A stretch of DNA of 52,152 nucleotides from Flavobacteriaceae bacterium (GTDB lineage Bacteria; Bacteroidota; Bacteroidia; Flavobacteriales; Flavobacteriaceae), in contig JANQHL010000143.1 in NCBI GenBank assembly GCA_028277085.1, forward strand, positions 1 to 52,152, read 5' to 3'. The notes under the pieces were generated by a model that saw nothing but the letters and a program-made list of their open reading frames with translations, had not been told where the DNA came from and did not search any database. The translations under genes and the position numbers were made by a program. Positions 16,358 through 23,579 of the stretch are shown piece after piece. Positions within the stretch are counted from its first letter, which is position 1. Each line of letters starts with the position of its first letter.

Positions 16358-16717
16358 CTATTCCCTTGGGATCGGTAATTTATGTTGTCTTAAAAAGGAC
16401 AGCTTATCCCAATAACCTCGTTGAAATCTAATTTTTCCGTCTTCAATTTGAAAAAATCCACAGCCGCGTAGTCCTAGTGGGTCTTTCCATTCCAAAATTC
16501 CCCAATCCTTATCTTCAAAAATGTTCTCAATAATGCACGTCATATCCGCCTGGTTAAACTCATGTGCAAACATTTCCCGGATTGCGATTTTCCCCACAAC
16601 CGGTTGTTGGGTCACCTGATGATTAATGGCGTCATCGTGATAAAAATTCGAAATCGCTTCCGCGTTCCCGGCGTTAAAGGCTGCTACCCATTTTTCGATT
16701 ACTTGCTTTGGTCTCAT
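16358..16717 (-). CDS. NTF2-like / SnoaL-like small protein
   Basis: A 119-residue nuclear-transport-factor-2-fold protein. Family text is clear: PKQVIEKWVAAFNAGNAEAISNFY and HDDAINHQVTQQPVVGKIAIREMF, then strands such as WGILEWKDPLGLRGCGFFQIEDGKI. The fold covers isomerases, cyclases and ligand-binding proteins; the pocket His and Asp (near residue 27-33) are compatible with an enzyme, but no function can be given. Cytoplasmic, no signal. It lies between a decayed spacer and a 70-bp attC-like site, so it may be the last cassette of the main block. Confidence 0.8.
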   Translation of the reverse strand: MRPKQVIEKWVAAFNAGNAEAISNFYHDDAINHQVTQQPVVGKIAIREMFAHEFNQADMTCIIENIFEDKDWGILEWKDPLGLRGCGFFQIEDGKIRFQRGYWDKLSFLRQHKLPIPRE

Positions 16718-16742
16718 TTGTAATTTTGTTTTTTAGTATGAA

Positions 16743-16812
16743 GCACAACGTTTTGTATTTGGTGTTTTGCTGACCCAAAGGGTTACCAGGTACGCTACAC
16801 CTTGTTAGGGGC
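16743..16812 (-). repeat. attC-like site, 70 bp
   Basis: The plus-strand arms are GCACAACG (16743) and ACCTTGTTAGGGGC (to 16812). The right arm encodes the last codons of the minus-strand gene ending at 16795. Its outer part GTTAGGGGC corresponds to GCCCTTAAT at the far end of the same cassette (17696) at 7 of 10 positions. This is the most integron-like of the sites in size and in its GTTAG core. Confidence 0.55.
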
Positions 16813-17679
16813 TGTTTTCGTATAATAGTTCAATACCTCCTTTGCTCTTTGGGTAACAAATGGGTTAGGCTCATTAACTTTTCCAATTGAGGTAACCATA
16901 TTATTCATTGTTCTTTCTAGCACCCATTTTCCATCTTCGGTTTTCTTTGAATTCAATAATTCTATCGCCGGAATTAATTCTTCCGACTCAATTTCTTCTC
17001 GTTTCAGGAGCCAAAGTATTTCCAAAAAATCTCCTTTGTAAAAATTTGGAAATGTTAATAAATCCAATTTGTTGATCATGATCTTATCAGGATTTCTGGA
17101 GCTATAACATACTTTATGTTTTAATATGAAGCTGATACATTTTTCTTTTAACAGTTCAACTTTTTCATTACGCCTATCATTGGGGATAAAAGAAATTCCT
17201 TTGAATAGCTTAACAATGCCCCAATAGCAACTATGCTTCCCGTAGCAACTTGTGTTGGTGCAAAATTGATTTTTCGGGGCTTCATATTTTCCATCGTCAA
17301 ATCGTTGATTCTTGTAAAAGAAATCCAATAGGCTATTACTTTTTTCGTCTGGCCCATCATTAAAGTAGCAATCCAAATACAGCATATTTCCATTTAAACA
17401 GGGTATTGGAAAATGGTCTTTTTTTAAGGAGTAAATTCCATACGCTTTATCAAACAAATGGTTTTTTACTATTTGCAATGGCGTTTTAACTCTAACATCA
17501 TCTTTGTCACACTCAAGTTCTGCCAACAATAGTAAGGCCCAAAGCGAGGCGTTATAGTTTGGGACGTAATGTAGGTAATCAGGATAATACTTATGTGTTT
17601 TAGAAATCACTTTCCAAAGGCCATTTTTATCCCGGCTATCAAAAATTCTTTCAATTATGCTTTCTTTCTCGCCTAGCAT
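16795..17679 (-). CDS. Alpha-alpha toroid (prenyltransferase/squalene-cyclase-like) protein, cassette gene
   Basis: A 294-residue protein without signal peptide. Alternating helices with NGLWKVISKTHKY, NASLWALLLLAELE, KCISFILKHKVCYSSRNPDKI and TEDGKWVLERTM fit the alpha-alpha toroid seen in prenyltransferase/squalene-oxidase-repeat proteins of unknown role. A Cys-rich stretch (FCTNTSCYGKHSCYWG) may hold a structural metal. No catalytic DxDD or QW-type cyclase motif is evident, so enzymatic activity is doubtful. The C-terminus TAPNKV is written by the inverted-repeat site at 16743-16812, meaning that the recombination site contributes coding sequence. The gene is bounded by attC-like sites on both sides. 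Confidence 0.7.
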   Translation of the reverse strand: MLGEKESIIERIFDSRDKNGLWKVISKTHKYYPDYLHYVPNYNASLWALLLLAELECDKDDVRVKTPLQIVKNHLFDKAYGIYSLKKDHFPIPCLNGNMLYLDCYFNDGPDEKSNSLLDFFYKNQRFDDGKYEAPKNQFCTNTSCYGKHSCYWGIVKLFKGISFIPNDRRNEKVELLKEKCISFILKHKVCYSSRNPDKIMINKLDLLTFPNFYKGDFLEILWLLKREEIESEELIPAIELLNSKKTEDGKWVLERTMNNMVTSIGKVNEPNPFVTQRAKEVLNYYTKTAPNKV

Positions 17680-17695
17680 TTTATATTCCTATAGT

Positions 17696-17824
17696 TGCCC
17701 TTAATGGTCATGGGTATGATTTCGCCCGGTAGGGTAAAAAAATGATCCTTTTTTGTTACCCTAATTTAGAAATAATAGAAAAAAGGAAGTAAAGGTAGGG
17801 GTGAACCTGCCTATTGCCGTTGGC
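17696..17824 (-). repeat. attC-like site, diverged
   Basis: Left arm TGCCCTTAATGG, right arm CTATTGCCGTTGGC. Between them, TATGATTTCGCCCGGTAGGG and GGTAGGGGTGAA match the inside of the site at 20535-20672. The left core is ATGG rather than ACGG, so it is decayed. The right end GTTGGCAT has no partner nearby: the next gene's far end (18928) reads GTTGTAACAC, suggesting that a deletion joined two cassettes here. Confidence 0.5.
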
Positions 17825-17828
17825 ATAT

Positions 17829-17886
17829 ACTCTAAAAGCCATTCCCCATTTTTGTGGTCGATGATGTGGTTTTGGTTTTCCAGTAG
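17829..17886 (-). pseudogene. Remnant of an N-acylglucosamine/cellobiose 2-epimerase gene
   Basis: The minus strand reads LENQNHIIDHKNGEWLLE, which aligns with the C-terminal HIIDHKHGEWFF segment of the intact epimerase at 23580-24767. The DNA is also alike (CATTCCCCAT and ATGATGTG at the same spacing). An in-frame TGA lies directly upstream and the rest of the gene is absent. It sits between an attC-like site and the GTPase gene. I see it as the trapped 3' end of a lost epimerase gene; it could come from any member of the AGE family. Confidence 0.65.
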
Positions 17887-17920
17887 GACTCAGCTTGCAT
17901 AAGCCCGATTTTGAAAAGAC

Positions 17921-18853
17921 TTATACTTTAAATTCACTTTTATCGCGAACTTGATGCTGTAGTAGACTAGTTGTAATTGCTTTTTCAAGTAGTTCGGGTT
18001 CACTCCCGGGACCTGTAGTGAGCAGCTTTGGCCCTGTTATTGGTACTCCGTTAAAGGGTCTGATAAAGACTTCGCCATTTGGAGTTCGTTCAAAATAGGT
18101 GTATTGCTCTTCATTTCCGATTTGAGCGCAGCCTTTTATGCGTAGGATGTTCTTTGGAAGCATATCACAAATAGCATAAATGCAATCTGAATTTGGCAAA
18201 TTGGGCAGATCCGCTGAGCACGAAGACCAATGGGCTTTAAGGTGTTCTAACTTTTGAGGATTGTTTTTAGATGGAGCGAGTTTAGGAATTAACGCAACAT
18301 CTACTTCATCCATGGTTATAATTTCTGCTGATGGATTCAGTCTAAGCAGTTCGTTAACGACAAAGGGTAACCGGTCCGATGCTATAGTTTCAATATGGGT
18401 TAATACGATCAAAGAAGATACCTGTATCTGATTTGCTTCAAGTTCATTGTATTCTCCTCTTCTTTGCCAATTTTTAACATCAACAACCGATATTTGAACG
18501 GGTGGTAAAAACCAATCGTTGAGACCCACACCAAGAAAGCTCATGAGTGAACAAGCATCAGAAGTGCCATTAGCTTCAATAAGGGTAATTCCGTGAGTCC
18601 GTTTGGGAATCCTATTGACAAAATTTCTAAGTTCATTTATGCCACTACAACAAATGCAACTGCCACTAAGCGCCCTGACCTGGTTCGGTGCTATTTGCTC
18701 AATAAATTGTTGGGCATCAAGATTTGCATTTTCATAATCATTAAGAATGATAAAAGGCTTCCAACCTTTATCAAGATAGCCGGTCGTCAGGCGTTTTAAT
18801 AGTGTTGTTTTTCCAGCTCCTAAAAAACCTACCACCGCAATAATAGCTTCCAT
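17921..18853 (-). CDS. COG0523-type metallochaperone GTPase-like protein, cassette gene
   Basis: A 310-residue CobW/COG0523-family P-loop protein. Walker A is GFLGAGKTT (residues 9-17) and the metal-binding CxCC motif is SCICC (Cys66, Cys68, Cys69). Members deliver zinc or another metal to client proteins. Two features are odd: the guanine-specificity motif NKxD is replaced by THIE (152-155), and the switch motif usually ETTG reads EANG. Nucleotide specificity may therefore be relaxed or lost. The C-terminal CobW_C-like domain (TYFERTPNGEVFIRPF) is present but short. It is cytoplasmic. Its 5' boundary is the attC-like site at 18928; its 3' boundary is missing and replaced by an epimerase remnant. 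Confidence 0.82.
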   Translation of the reverse strand: MEAIIAVVGFLGAGKTTLLKRLTTGYLDKGWKPFIILNDYENANLDAQQFIEQIAPNQVRALSGSCICCSGINELRNFVNRIPKRTHGITLIEANGTSDACSLMSFLGVGLNDWFLPPVQISVVDVKNWQRRGEYNELEANQIQVSSLIVLTHIETIASDRLPFVVNELLRLNPSAEIITMDEVDVALIPKLAPSKNNPQKLEHLKAHWSSCSADLPNLPNSDCIYAICDMLPKNILRIKGCAQIGNEEQYTYFERTPNGEVFIRPFNGVPITGPKLLTTGPGSEPELLEKAITTSLLQHQVRDKSEFKV

Positions 18854-18927
18854 ATATTTTACGTAAATGTCTTTGTCATACTGTCGTATATGCTAGACGA
18901 ACATTTCCATTCATTCCCTTTTTTGAT

Positions 18928-19060
18928 GTGTTACAACGGTTTCTGCCCTGCCTGCCGGTTTATGTACCCCAGGTTTGCAGTAAGATTATTACTAGTTGAT
19001 TACAAATTAATACTAAACCAACGATAATTACTGGCTGAATTGTAGCTATTGTTGATGGTT
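18928..19060 (-). repeat. attC-like site
   Basis: Left arm GTGTTACAACGG, right arm GTAGCTATTGTTGATGGT. The inside begins CCTGCCTGCCGGTTTATG, like the sites at 42411 and 43266. The outer right arm GTTGATGGTT matches the far end of the next cassette (TACCACCAAC at 19902) at 8 of 10 positions. Confidence 0.7.
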
Positions 19061-19064
19061 GTTT

Positions 19065-19883
19065 TTATTTATCTTTTGCTATTCTAAATCCAAAGCCATC
19101 ACTTCGAGTATCTCTTGATGATTGATATCTTACTTCAGGCATATGAATACCATATTTTAGAGGTTTCCCATTTTCATCCATAGCGTTATAAAACCAACTA
19201 ACTCCTTTTGAAATTTTGTCTTCACCATTTGGCGGTCCTTGTGGATCTATTTTGCTTACTAAACTGTCTTTTTTAGGATTATACCAATCAGACACCCATT
19301 CACTTACATTTCCGGTCATATCATAAATATCAAGTTCGTTCGGCTTTAGAAGACCAATTTTATGAAAGCTACTATCAGCATTTTCTCCTACCCAACCAAT
19401 TTCAAGTGGATTATTGCTTCCACTATATTGGAATCCTTTACTTTTTTGTCCACCTTTTGCTGCATATTCCCATTCTGCTTCTGTTGGTAATCTTCCACTG
19501 ACCCATTTAGCATAATCATTTGCCTCGTCCCAAGTTGCTAACATTGGATTTTCATTTTCCCAATTATAATAAACTTCTTTTCCGTGGGCGTTCTTAATAG
19601 GTGGCTTAGGCATTTTCCTTCCGGTACTCCTGCAAAACTCTTTAAATTGTCCAACTGTAATTTCATATTTGCTTATGTAGAAATCCCTAAGTTCGACTAT
19701 TCGATGAGGACTTGTAAAACCATGTATCGTGTCTCCTTTGGGACTGATAATTATTTGATTTTTTCCCTGTTCAAATGTTCCCCCTTTTACAAAAACCCAA
19801 TCGATTTTTGCTTTTTCTTGATTTTGTCTGCATGAGAGAAAAACAAGAATTCCGATAACCATAACAGTAAATTTTTTAATCAT
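19065..19883 (-). CDS. SUMF1/formylglycine-generating-enzyme-fold lipoprotein, cassette gene
   Basis: A 272-residue SUMF1-domain protein with lipoprotein signal (Cys18, VFLSC). The fold's hallmarks are VFVKGGTFEQG, YISKYEITVGQFKEFC, LPTEAEWEYAAKGG, YDMTGNVSEWVSDWY and the terminal DGFGFRIAK. True formylglycine-generating enzymes use two copper-binding Cys near the C-terminus; here that stretch (HMPEVRYQSSRDTRSD) has none, so this protein should not mature the sulfatase at 7401. Relatives without the Cys pair serve as gliding-motility, substrate-binding or other scaffold proteins. It is bounded by attC-like sites on both sides and thus forms one cassette. Confidence 0.88.
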   Translation of the reverse strand: MIKKFTVMVIGILVFLSCRQNQEKAKIDWVFVKGGTFEQGKNQIIISPKGDTIHGFTSPHRIVELRDFYISKYEITVGQFKEFCRSTGRKMPKPPIKNAHGKEVYYNWENENPMLATWDEANDYAKWVSGRLPTEAEWEYAAKGGQKSKGFQYSGSNNPLEIGWVGENADSSFHKIGLLKPNELDIYDMTGNVSEWVSDWYNPKKDSLVSKIDPQGPPNGEDKISKGVSWFYNAMDENGKPLKYGIHMPEVRYQSSRDTRSDGFGFRIAKDK

Positions 19884-19901
19884 TCATGGATTTTTATAAA
19901 T

Positions 19902-20040
19902 TACCACCAACGGTCTTGTGTATAATTAGTTGCAAGCTTTTCCAATGGGTAATGTCCGCATAACTTTAAAGATAGTTGATTGCAGAATTTTCCATTTGGA
20001 AAATTCTCCCGCAATTAATTATACACCTTGTTGGGTGTAT
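19902..20040 (-). repeat. attC-like site with long matching arms
   Basis: Left arm CCAACGGTCTTGTGTATAAT and right arm ATTATACACCTTGTTGGG are inverted copies over about 18 bases apart from the short spacers. The right core GTTGGGT fits the classical attC consensus GTTRRRY. An inner hairpin has GAATTTTCC/GGAAAATTC arms. The right arm encodes the end (TPNKVYN) of the gene finishing at 20015. Outer ends of the next cassette agree at 9 of 10 positions (partner at 20535). Confidence 0.75.
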
Positions 20041-20503
20041 TTTTTTCTATTTGCAGTTTCCCATTTTCAAGTCCAACTATTCTAAATTTTATTTTCATTC
20101 TTGGGTTAGGAATTTTCATTTCAGGATATTCTTCTTTTACAGCATCCCAAAACTCTTTCTTAAAGTCCTTTGGATAAAATACTTCTACAATTCCAGATTT
20201 TTCGTCATAAGTCCATGTTCCTTCTACATTCTGATAAATAACAGGGCAAACCACGTCTTGGATTGCTGCTGGGAATTCACATTTATTATAAGCGCGAAAA
20301 ATAATATTCCTATACTTTCCTATAGTTTTTCTGTCTACAGAGTCACATACGGTATATGTTCTTTTCTTTGGTCCGTTTTCTCGAGTAACACGTTCCATAG
20401 TCCAGCATCCATACAAATCAGATTCAGAAATTGTGTTGTCCTGTCCATGTGTAGCAAGTCCAACTATTAGAAAAATCGAGAAAGTAAAGCCTAGTCTTTT
20501 CAT
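20015..20503 (-). CDS. Secreted small protein, unknown, cassette gene
   Basis: A 162-residue protein with a Sec signal (hydrophobic residues about 6-18, cleavage near THGQ). It follows with ESDLYGCWTMERVT, an opening used by lipocalin-like single-domain proteins, and ends in alternating strands (RMKIKFRIVGLENGKLQIEK). Three Cys in the mature part (GCW, VCD, KCE, plus VCP) could form disulfides in the periplasm. I do not recognise a defined family. The last codons, TPNKVYN, lie inside the attC-like right arm at 20021-20040. The gene is alone in its cassette, with no room for a promoter between it and the site upstream. Confidence 0.7.
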   Translation of the reverse strand: MKRLGFTFSIFLIVGLATHGQDNTISESDLYGCWTMERVTRENGPKKRTYTVCDSVDRKTIGKYRNIIFRAYNKCEFPAAIQDVVCPVIYQNVEGTWTYDEKSGIVEVFYPKDFKKEFWDAVKEEYPEMKIPNPRMKIKFRIVGLENGKLQIEKNTPNKVYN

Positions 20504-20534
20504 ATTAATTAAGACCTCAAAAATTACTCCAAAA

Positions 20535-20672
20535 TTACGCCCAACGGTCCGACTATGATTTCGTCCCGGCAGGGGTGAAATCGTGCCGCTTGTTTTTTGT
20601 TATTCTAATGTAGGAATTTATTTAAATGGAGATGGTGGGTAGGGGTGAATTGTAGCCATTGTTGTGGTGCGT
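20535..20672 (-). repeat. attC-like site
   Basis: Left arm TACGCCCAACGGTCCGACTATG, written here as TACGCCCAACGG then TCCGACTATG; its GCCCAAC fits the classical RYYYAAC box. Right arm GTAGCCATTGTTGTGGTGC. The outer right arm GTTGTGGTGC is identical (10 of 10) to the far end of the next cassette (GCACCACAAC, 21314). The inside resembles the site at 17696. Confidence 0.75.
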
Positions 20673-21301
20673 TAATTATTATTCAGACTCGGGGGATCTG
20701 GAGGAATATAATGAGGGAGATAATCTATTAACCAAATTCTAATTTCCACTTCTAAAGATATTTGCTCCAAAGCCTCTACCAATTCGCTGAAAATAACAGG
20801 CAACAGTTCTAATTTTTTTTCTGAAACAGAAATTTGTAAAATATGTTTTGTGGGACTAATACTCCAATTAGCATCTCTTCCCTTGTTTGTAAGATCTTTT
20901 TCTAAGACTATGCCGAGATCGTTAAGGGGGTACTTACTGTTAACCCAAGGATTTATTAATCTCTTTTCTATGCTATCATTATGAATTATTAAAACATTGC
21001 TTTGACTATAATCATAAATATCGTGATCATCCCAACAAGGCAGATTTATATAAAATATATGTCTAACCTTATCCCTTTCAACTTTTATAATCGGGATACT
21101 GTCATTGCAGGTTATTTGATCTACTCTATTGAGAAGCGATCTGAAGTCAATAAATTGATTTGTTTTTAGTTCTACTTCCTTTCCAACCATTCCAGAATCT
21201 TTTCTACCATGTGACACCACAACTTCGTTTTTTACCTGTTCGTTTCTACAACAAACAAGAATCATGGTTGCCAAGACTAGTCTAAACGTTCTAAAAAGCA
21301 T
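20672..21301 (-). CDS. Lipoprotein of unknown function, cassette gene
   Basis: A 209-residue protein from the ATG at 21301 (MLFRTFRLVLATMILVCC), a lipoprotein signal with lipidation at one of two adjacent Cys. A TTG start at 21322 would begin inside the inverted-repeat arm and is unlikely. The mature part has mixed strands (FIDFRSLLNRVDQITCNDSIPIIKV, with HIFYINLPCWDDHD) and a C-terminal region rich in Leu/Glu (EKKLELLPVIFSELVEALEQI). No known family was recognised. Both neighbours are separate cassettes with attC-like sites, so it is probably independently mobile. Envelope location is well supported; the role is unknown. Confidence 0.65.
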   Translation of the reverse strand: MLFRTFRLVLATMILVCCRNEQVKNEVVVSHGRKDSGMVGKEVELKTNQFIDFRSLLNRVDQITCNDSIPIIKVERDKVRHIFYINLPCWDDHDIYDYSQSNVLIIHNDSIEKRLINPWVNSKYPLNDLGIVLEKDLTNKGRDANWSISPTKHILQISVSEKKLELLPVIFSELVEALEQISLEVEIRIWLIDYLPHYIPPDPPSLNNN

Positions 21302-21312
21302 AATATGTTTAA

Positions 21313-21475
21313 TGCACCACAACGGTCCGGCTATGATTTGTGGCGGCGTTGGAAATCGACTTGCCTTGAGCTCGTCGAAGGGTAGATTTCCAGCCGTGGC
21401 AAATCCAGCCGTTGATGATTACTTAGTTTCAAGTTAACGAATTGTAGCTATAAATTATAGCCCTTGTTGTAGCAC
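21313..21475 (-). repeat. attC-like site
   Basis: Left arm GCACCACAACGG then TCCGGCTATGATT; right arm ATTATAGCCCTTGTTGTAGCAC. The GGCTAT/ATAGCC arms pair exactly. The outer right arm GTTGTAGCAC is identical (10 of 10) to the far end of the next cassette (GTGCTACAAC, 22180). Loop side has an additional inverted pair (GGAAATC and GATTTCC). Confidence 0.78.
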
Positions 21476-21484
21476 TTATTTTTT

Positions 21485-22177
21485 TTATTCAAATAGTTTT
21501 CCCACAACAGTTTTGGCCATTTTATAATCCTTTTCCAAAGGTTGTTTTGTGACAAAGCGATGGCAATCTTCGGGTTTTGTTGCAAATTTTTCCAAGTCAT
21601 TCAATGTACTGTCCACCCTCTCTTTCCATTCCAAATAAGCACCGGGACGATTATCGATATACACATCCTTAGTGTAGGAATCCACCATTTGGGTCCTGAG
21701 TTTTTGTGCATCACTTTCTATGGTTTTTAACCATATGGACAAAGTACCGTAAGCGTCCATTTTCTCCAGCATTGAACTTAACTCTTTCCGTATATATCTT
21801 GCTGATAATTCGAACATATCAAAAACCACTTGTTGTTTTTCAATTCCAAGACTGTCTTTCTGAACGACATACGATGTCGAATACTCAAAAGCTGGCGCAA
21901 CATATATTTTCTCTCTTAGTTTTCCTCGTTGTCTTTTCTTTTTTGGAATGTCCAATACAGTAAAAACCCCAAGTGAAGCCGCAGTGCAAAGGCCAACAGT
22001 ATCGCAATATTTTTTAGCGTTTGGTATTTTACTTGCATCTGCTCGAAAATCCGTCCATTCCAGTTTATTTCCAGGTTGCCAAAAAATATGCGTTTCGCTT
22101 TCAGTGAGCAAGTTATTTTGGCCAAAACAAAATGTTCCAACTACTAGGGTTAACGATATTTCGAATATTCTTTTCAT
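21485..22177 (-). CDS. Secreted DUF922-like protein lacking the protease motif, cassette gene
   Basis: A 230-residue protein with a Sec signal (MKRIFEISLTLVVGTFCFGQ). The opening WQPGNKLEWTDFRADASK and the stretch QQVVFDMFELSARYIRKEL look like the DUF922 family, in which the second region normally carries a zinc-protease HExxH-like motif (HEQ..HFDxxE). Here the His residues are replaced by Gln, Val and Met, so it is probably not a protease. The remainder is helical. Assignment to DUF922 is by eye and tentative. It forms one cassette; the stop lies a few bases from the inverted-repeat arm at 21475. Confidence 0.6.
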   Translation of the reverse strand: MKRIFEISLTLVVGTFCFGQNNLLTESETHIFWQPGNKLEWTDFRADASKIPNAKKYCDTVGLCTAASLGVFTVLDIPKKKRQRGKLREKIYVAPAFEYSTSYVVQKDSLGIEKQQVVFDMFELSARYIRKELSSMLEKMDAYGTLSIWLKTIESDAQKLRTQMVDSYTKDVYIDNRPGAYLEWKERVDSTLNDLEKFATKPEDCHRFVTKQPLEKDYKMAKTVVGKLFE

Positions 22178-22179
22178 AT

Positions 22180-22294
22180 GTGCTACAACGGTCTCGGCTA
22201 TGGCCCGTGGCCAGCGCCAGACATTTTTTAGTTAATTGAAGTTAGAAAAAAATGGCCAAGTGTTAGCTATGGGCTATAGCCATTGTTGTGTGGC
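22180..22294 (-). repeat. attC-like site
   Basis: Left arm GTGCTACAACGG then TCTCGGCTATGG; right arm GGCTATAGCCATTGTTGTGTGG. Outer right arm GTTGTGTGGC matches the far end of the next cassette (GACACACAAC, 22726) at 9 of 10 positions. A further GGCC pair lies inside. Confidence 0.78.
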
Positions 22295-22299
22295 GTTTT

Positions 22300-22716
22300 T
22301 TATTTGTCAATTGGATAAACATAAATTTCGGTAATCTTTTTATCTAAATTATCTGAGACTTGCTCAAATCCGGGCTCTCCTTCCCACCTTTCAGTTTCAA
22401 AACAAATTCCTGGATAGTGTTGTAGAATCAAATTGTCCTCTTCATCCTCAACCAATTCTCCAAAATGTTTTATCAAATCTGATAAGGTGTTACCTATTCC
22501 AATTTGATTTTCAATCGTTCCTGAATAGTTCTTGACTAATCCTATTTGCGAAATTCGACCATTGTTTAGCCAAAGAATTACATTTTCCAATTGAACAATT
22601 TCTTCATTATTAGAATCATTAATTTTTTCAGGATTCACAAGATTTGAGGGGTAAATCTGATTCAGATAAAAACCTGCTGCTCCTATTCCCGGTTCTATTT
22701 TGGTCTTATTATCCAT
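22300..22716 (-). CDS. Small protein of unknown function, cassette gene
   Basis: A 138-residue protein from the ATG at 22716 (MDNKTKIEPGIGAAGF); an upstream TTG would start in the inverted-repeat arm. No signal peptide, so cytoplasmic. It reads as a small beta-rich protein with GIGNTLSDLIKHFGEL, an 'IG.(T).(S).(V/L)...FG' pattern shared by several unrelated single-domain proteins, and a closing ITEIYVYPID strand. It is acidic. I do not recognise a family and offer no function; an immunity-type protein would be a guess. It forms a single cassette whose two ends match each other. Confidence 0.6.
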   Translation of the reverse strand: MDNKTKIEPGIGAAGFYLNQIYPSNLVNPEKINDSNNEEIVQLENVILWLNNGRISQIGLVKNYSGTIENQIGIGNTLSDLIKHFGELVEDEEDNLILQHYPGICFETERWEGEPGFEQVSDNLDKKITEIYVYPIDK

Positions 22717-22725
22717 TTGATTAAT

Positions 22726-22864
22726 GACACACAACGGTTCGGCTATGATTCCGTTGCGAAGAAATTCAGAGAATTTCGAAGTAGGAATCTGTAGCCTTCT
22801 TATTACACTAAGGTAATCTTAAACAGCTTAAAGCGCAATGGATTATAGCCATTGTTACAGCACG
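22726..22864 (-). repeat. attC-like site
   Basis: Left arm GACACACAACGG then TTCGGCTATGATT; right arm GGATTATAGCCATTGTTACAGCAC. The outer right arm GTTACAGCAC is identical (10 of 10) to the end of the leader at 23485 (GTGCTGTAAC). This shows that the first cassette and leader share termini. Confidence 0.8.
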
Positions 22865-22867
22865 TTT

Positions 22868-23482
22868 TTATTCCATGACAATAGACTCGATTTCATCAAT
22901 CTCCCAGTCCCCGCCGTCATTTTTTAAATAAACTAGGGCGGTTAGACCACATTGTTGGCCGCAAGTCAGTTTGAAATCCATTATTCCATGTTTCTTTTTC
23001 TGATCGAACTGAATTCTGGAAAAGCCTATTAAGCCCAACAAATAAAAGTCCTTGCTTCTTTTCCAACGCTTTTTAGGTCCGGGAACTTCACTTAGATATT
23101 TGTATTTATAATCTTCTTTAGTTTCAATTTTTGAAATATCCAATTTATAGTCGTTACCGGCATTTAATGAAATGAATTCAAGTCCGATATCGGAGAAGTG
23201 CAGATTTACATATTTGTCATAAAATGATTGATCAAATCCGTAAACGGAGTCCATTATTCCGACAATTGCATTAACCGAGGTTTCCTGAATCCAAACTGAA
23301 GTACTATCACTAGTAGCTTTTTGAATCATAAAAGTTCCTTGCAAATTCTCGAATTGAGAATCAATAATTTTTGGGATTACCTCGTAGAGAACTTCTTGCT
23401 CAAAATTAAGATCAGTTTGACCATTTGAGCAGCTAAAAACAGCCAAAGATGAAAATATGATTAGAATATTCTTGAAATTCAT
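22868..23482 (-). CDS. Lipoprotein of unknown function, first cassette gene of main block
   Basis: A 204-residue protein with lipoprotein signal (MNFKNILIIFSSLAVFSC, Cys18). Mature sequence includes SVWIQETSVNAIVGIMDSVYGFDQ, RIQFDQKKKHGIMDFKLTCGQQCGLTALVY and a C-terminal DWEIDEIESIVME. The CGQQCG pair suggests a disulfide. I do not recognise a family, although LTCGQQCGLTALVYLKN looks like the end of secreted proteins often called hypothetical in flavobacteria. It directly follows the leader element at 23485, so if that element holds a promoter this is the most strongly expressed cassette. Confidence 0.65.
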   Translation of the reverse strand: MNFKNILIIFSSLAVFSCSNGQTDLNFEQEVLYEVIPKIIDSQFENLQGTFMIQKATSDSTSVWIQETSVNAIVGIMDSVYGFDQSFYDKYVNLHFSDIGLEFISLNAGNDYKLDISKIETKEDYKYKYLSEVPGPKKRWKRSKDFYLLGLIGFSRIQFDQKKKHGIMDFKLTCGQQCGLTALVYLKNDGGDWEIDEIESIVME

Positions 23483-23484
23483 AT

Positions 23485-23553
23485 GTGCTGTAACAAGTAT
23501 ATATGATTATTGATCATATATCCCATATACCCCTAAGATACCCAAAAGCTACC
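23485..23553 (-). promoter_or_regulatory. Cassette-block leader element, copy 2
   Basis: On the minus strand: GCTTTTGGGTATCTTAGGGG, then ATATGATCAATAATCATATA, ending CTTGTTACAGCAC at the first cassette. ATATGAT and ATCATAT form a hairpin. It aligns with copies at 6081 and 44042. The site lies where an integron would carry its attachment site and cassette promoter. TATCTTAG is a possible -7 box; a -33 element is not clear. Confidence 0.6.
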
Positions 23554-23579
23554 CCTTTCCTGAATTTTGCTGTATTTCC

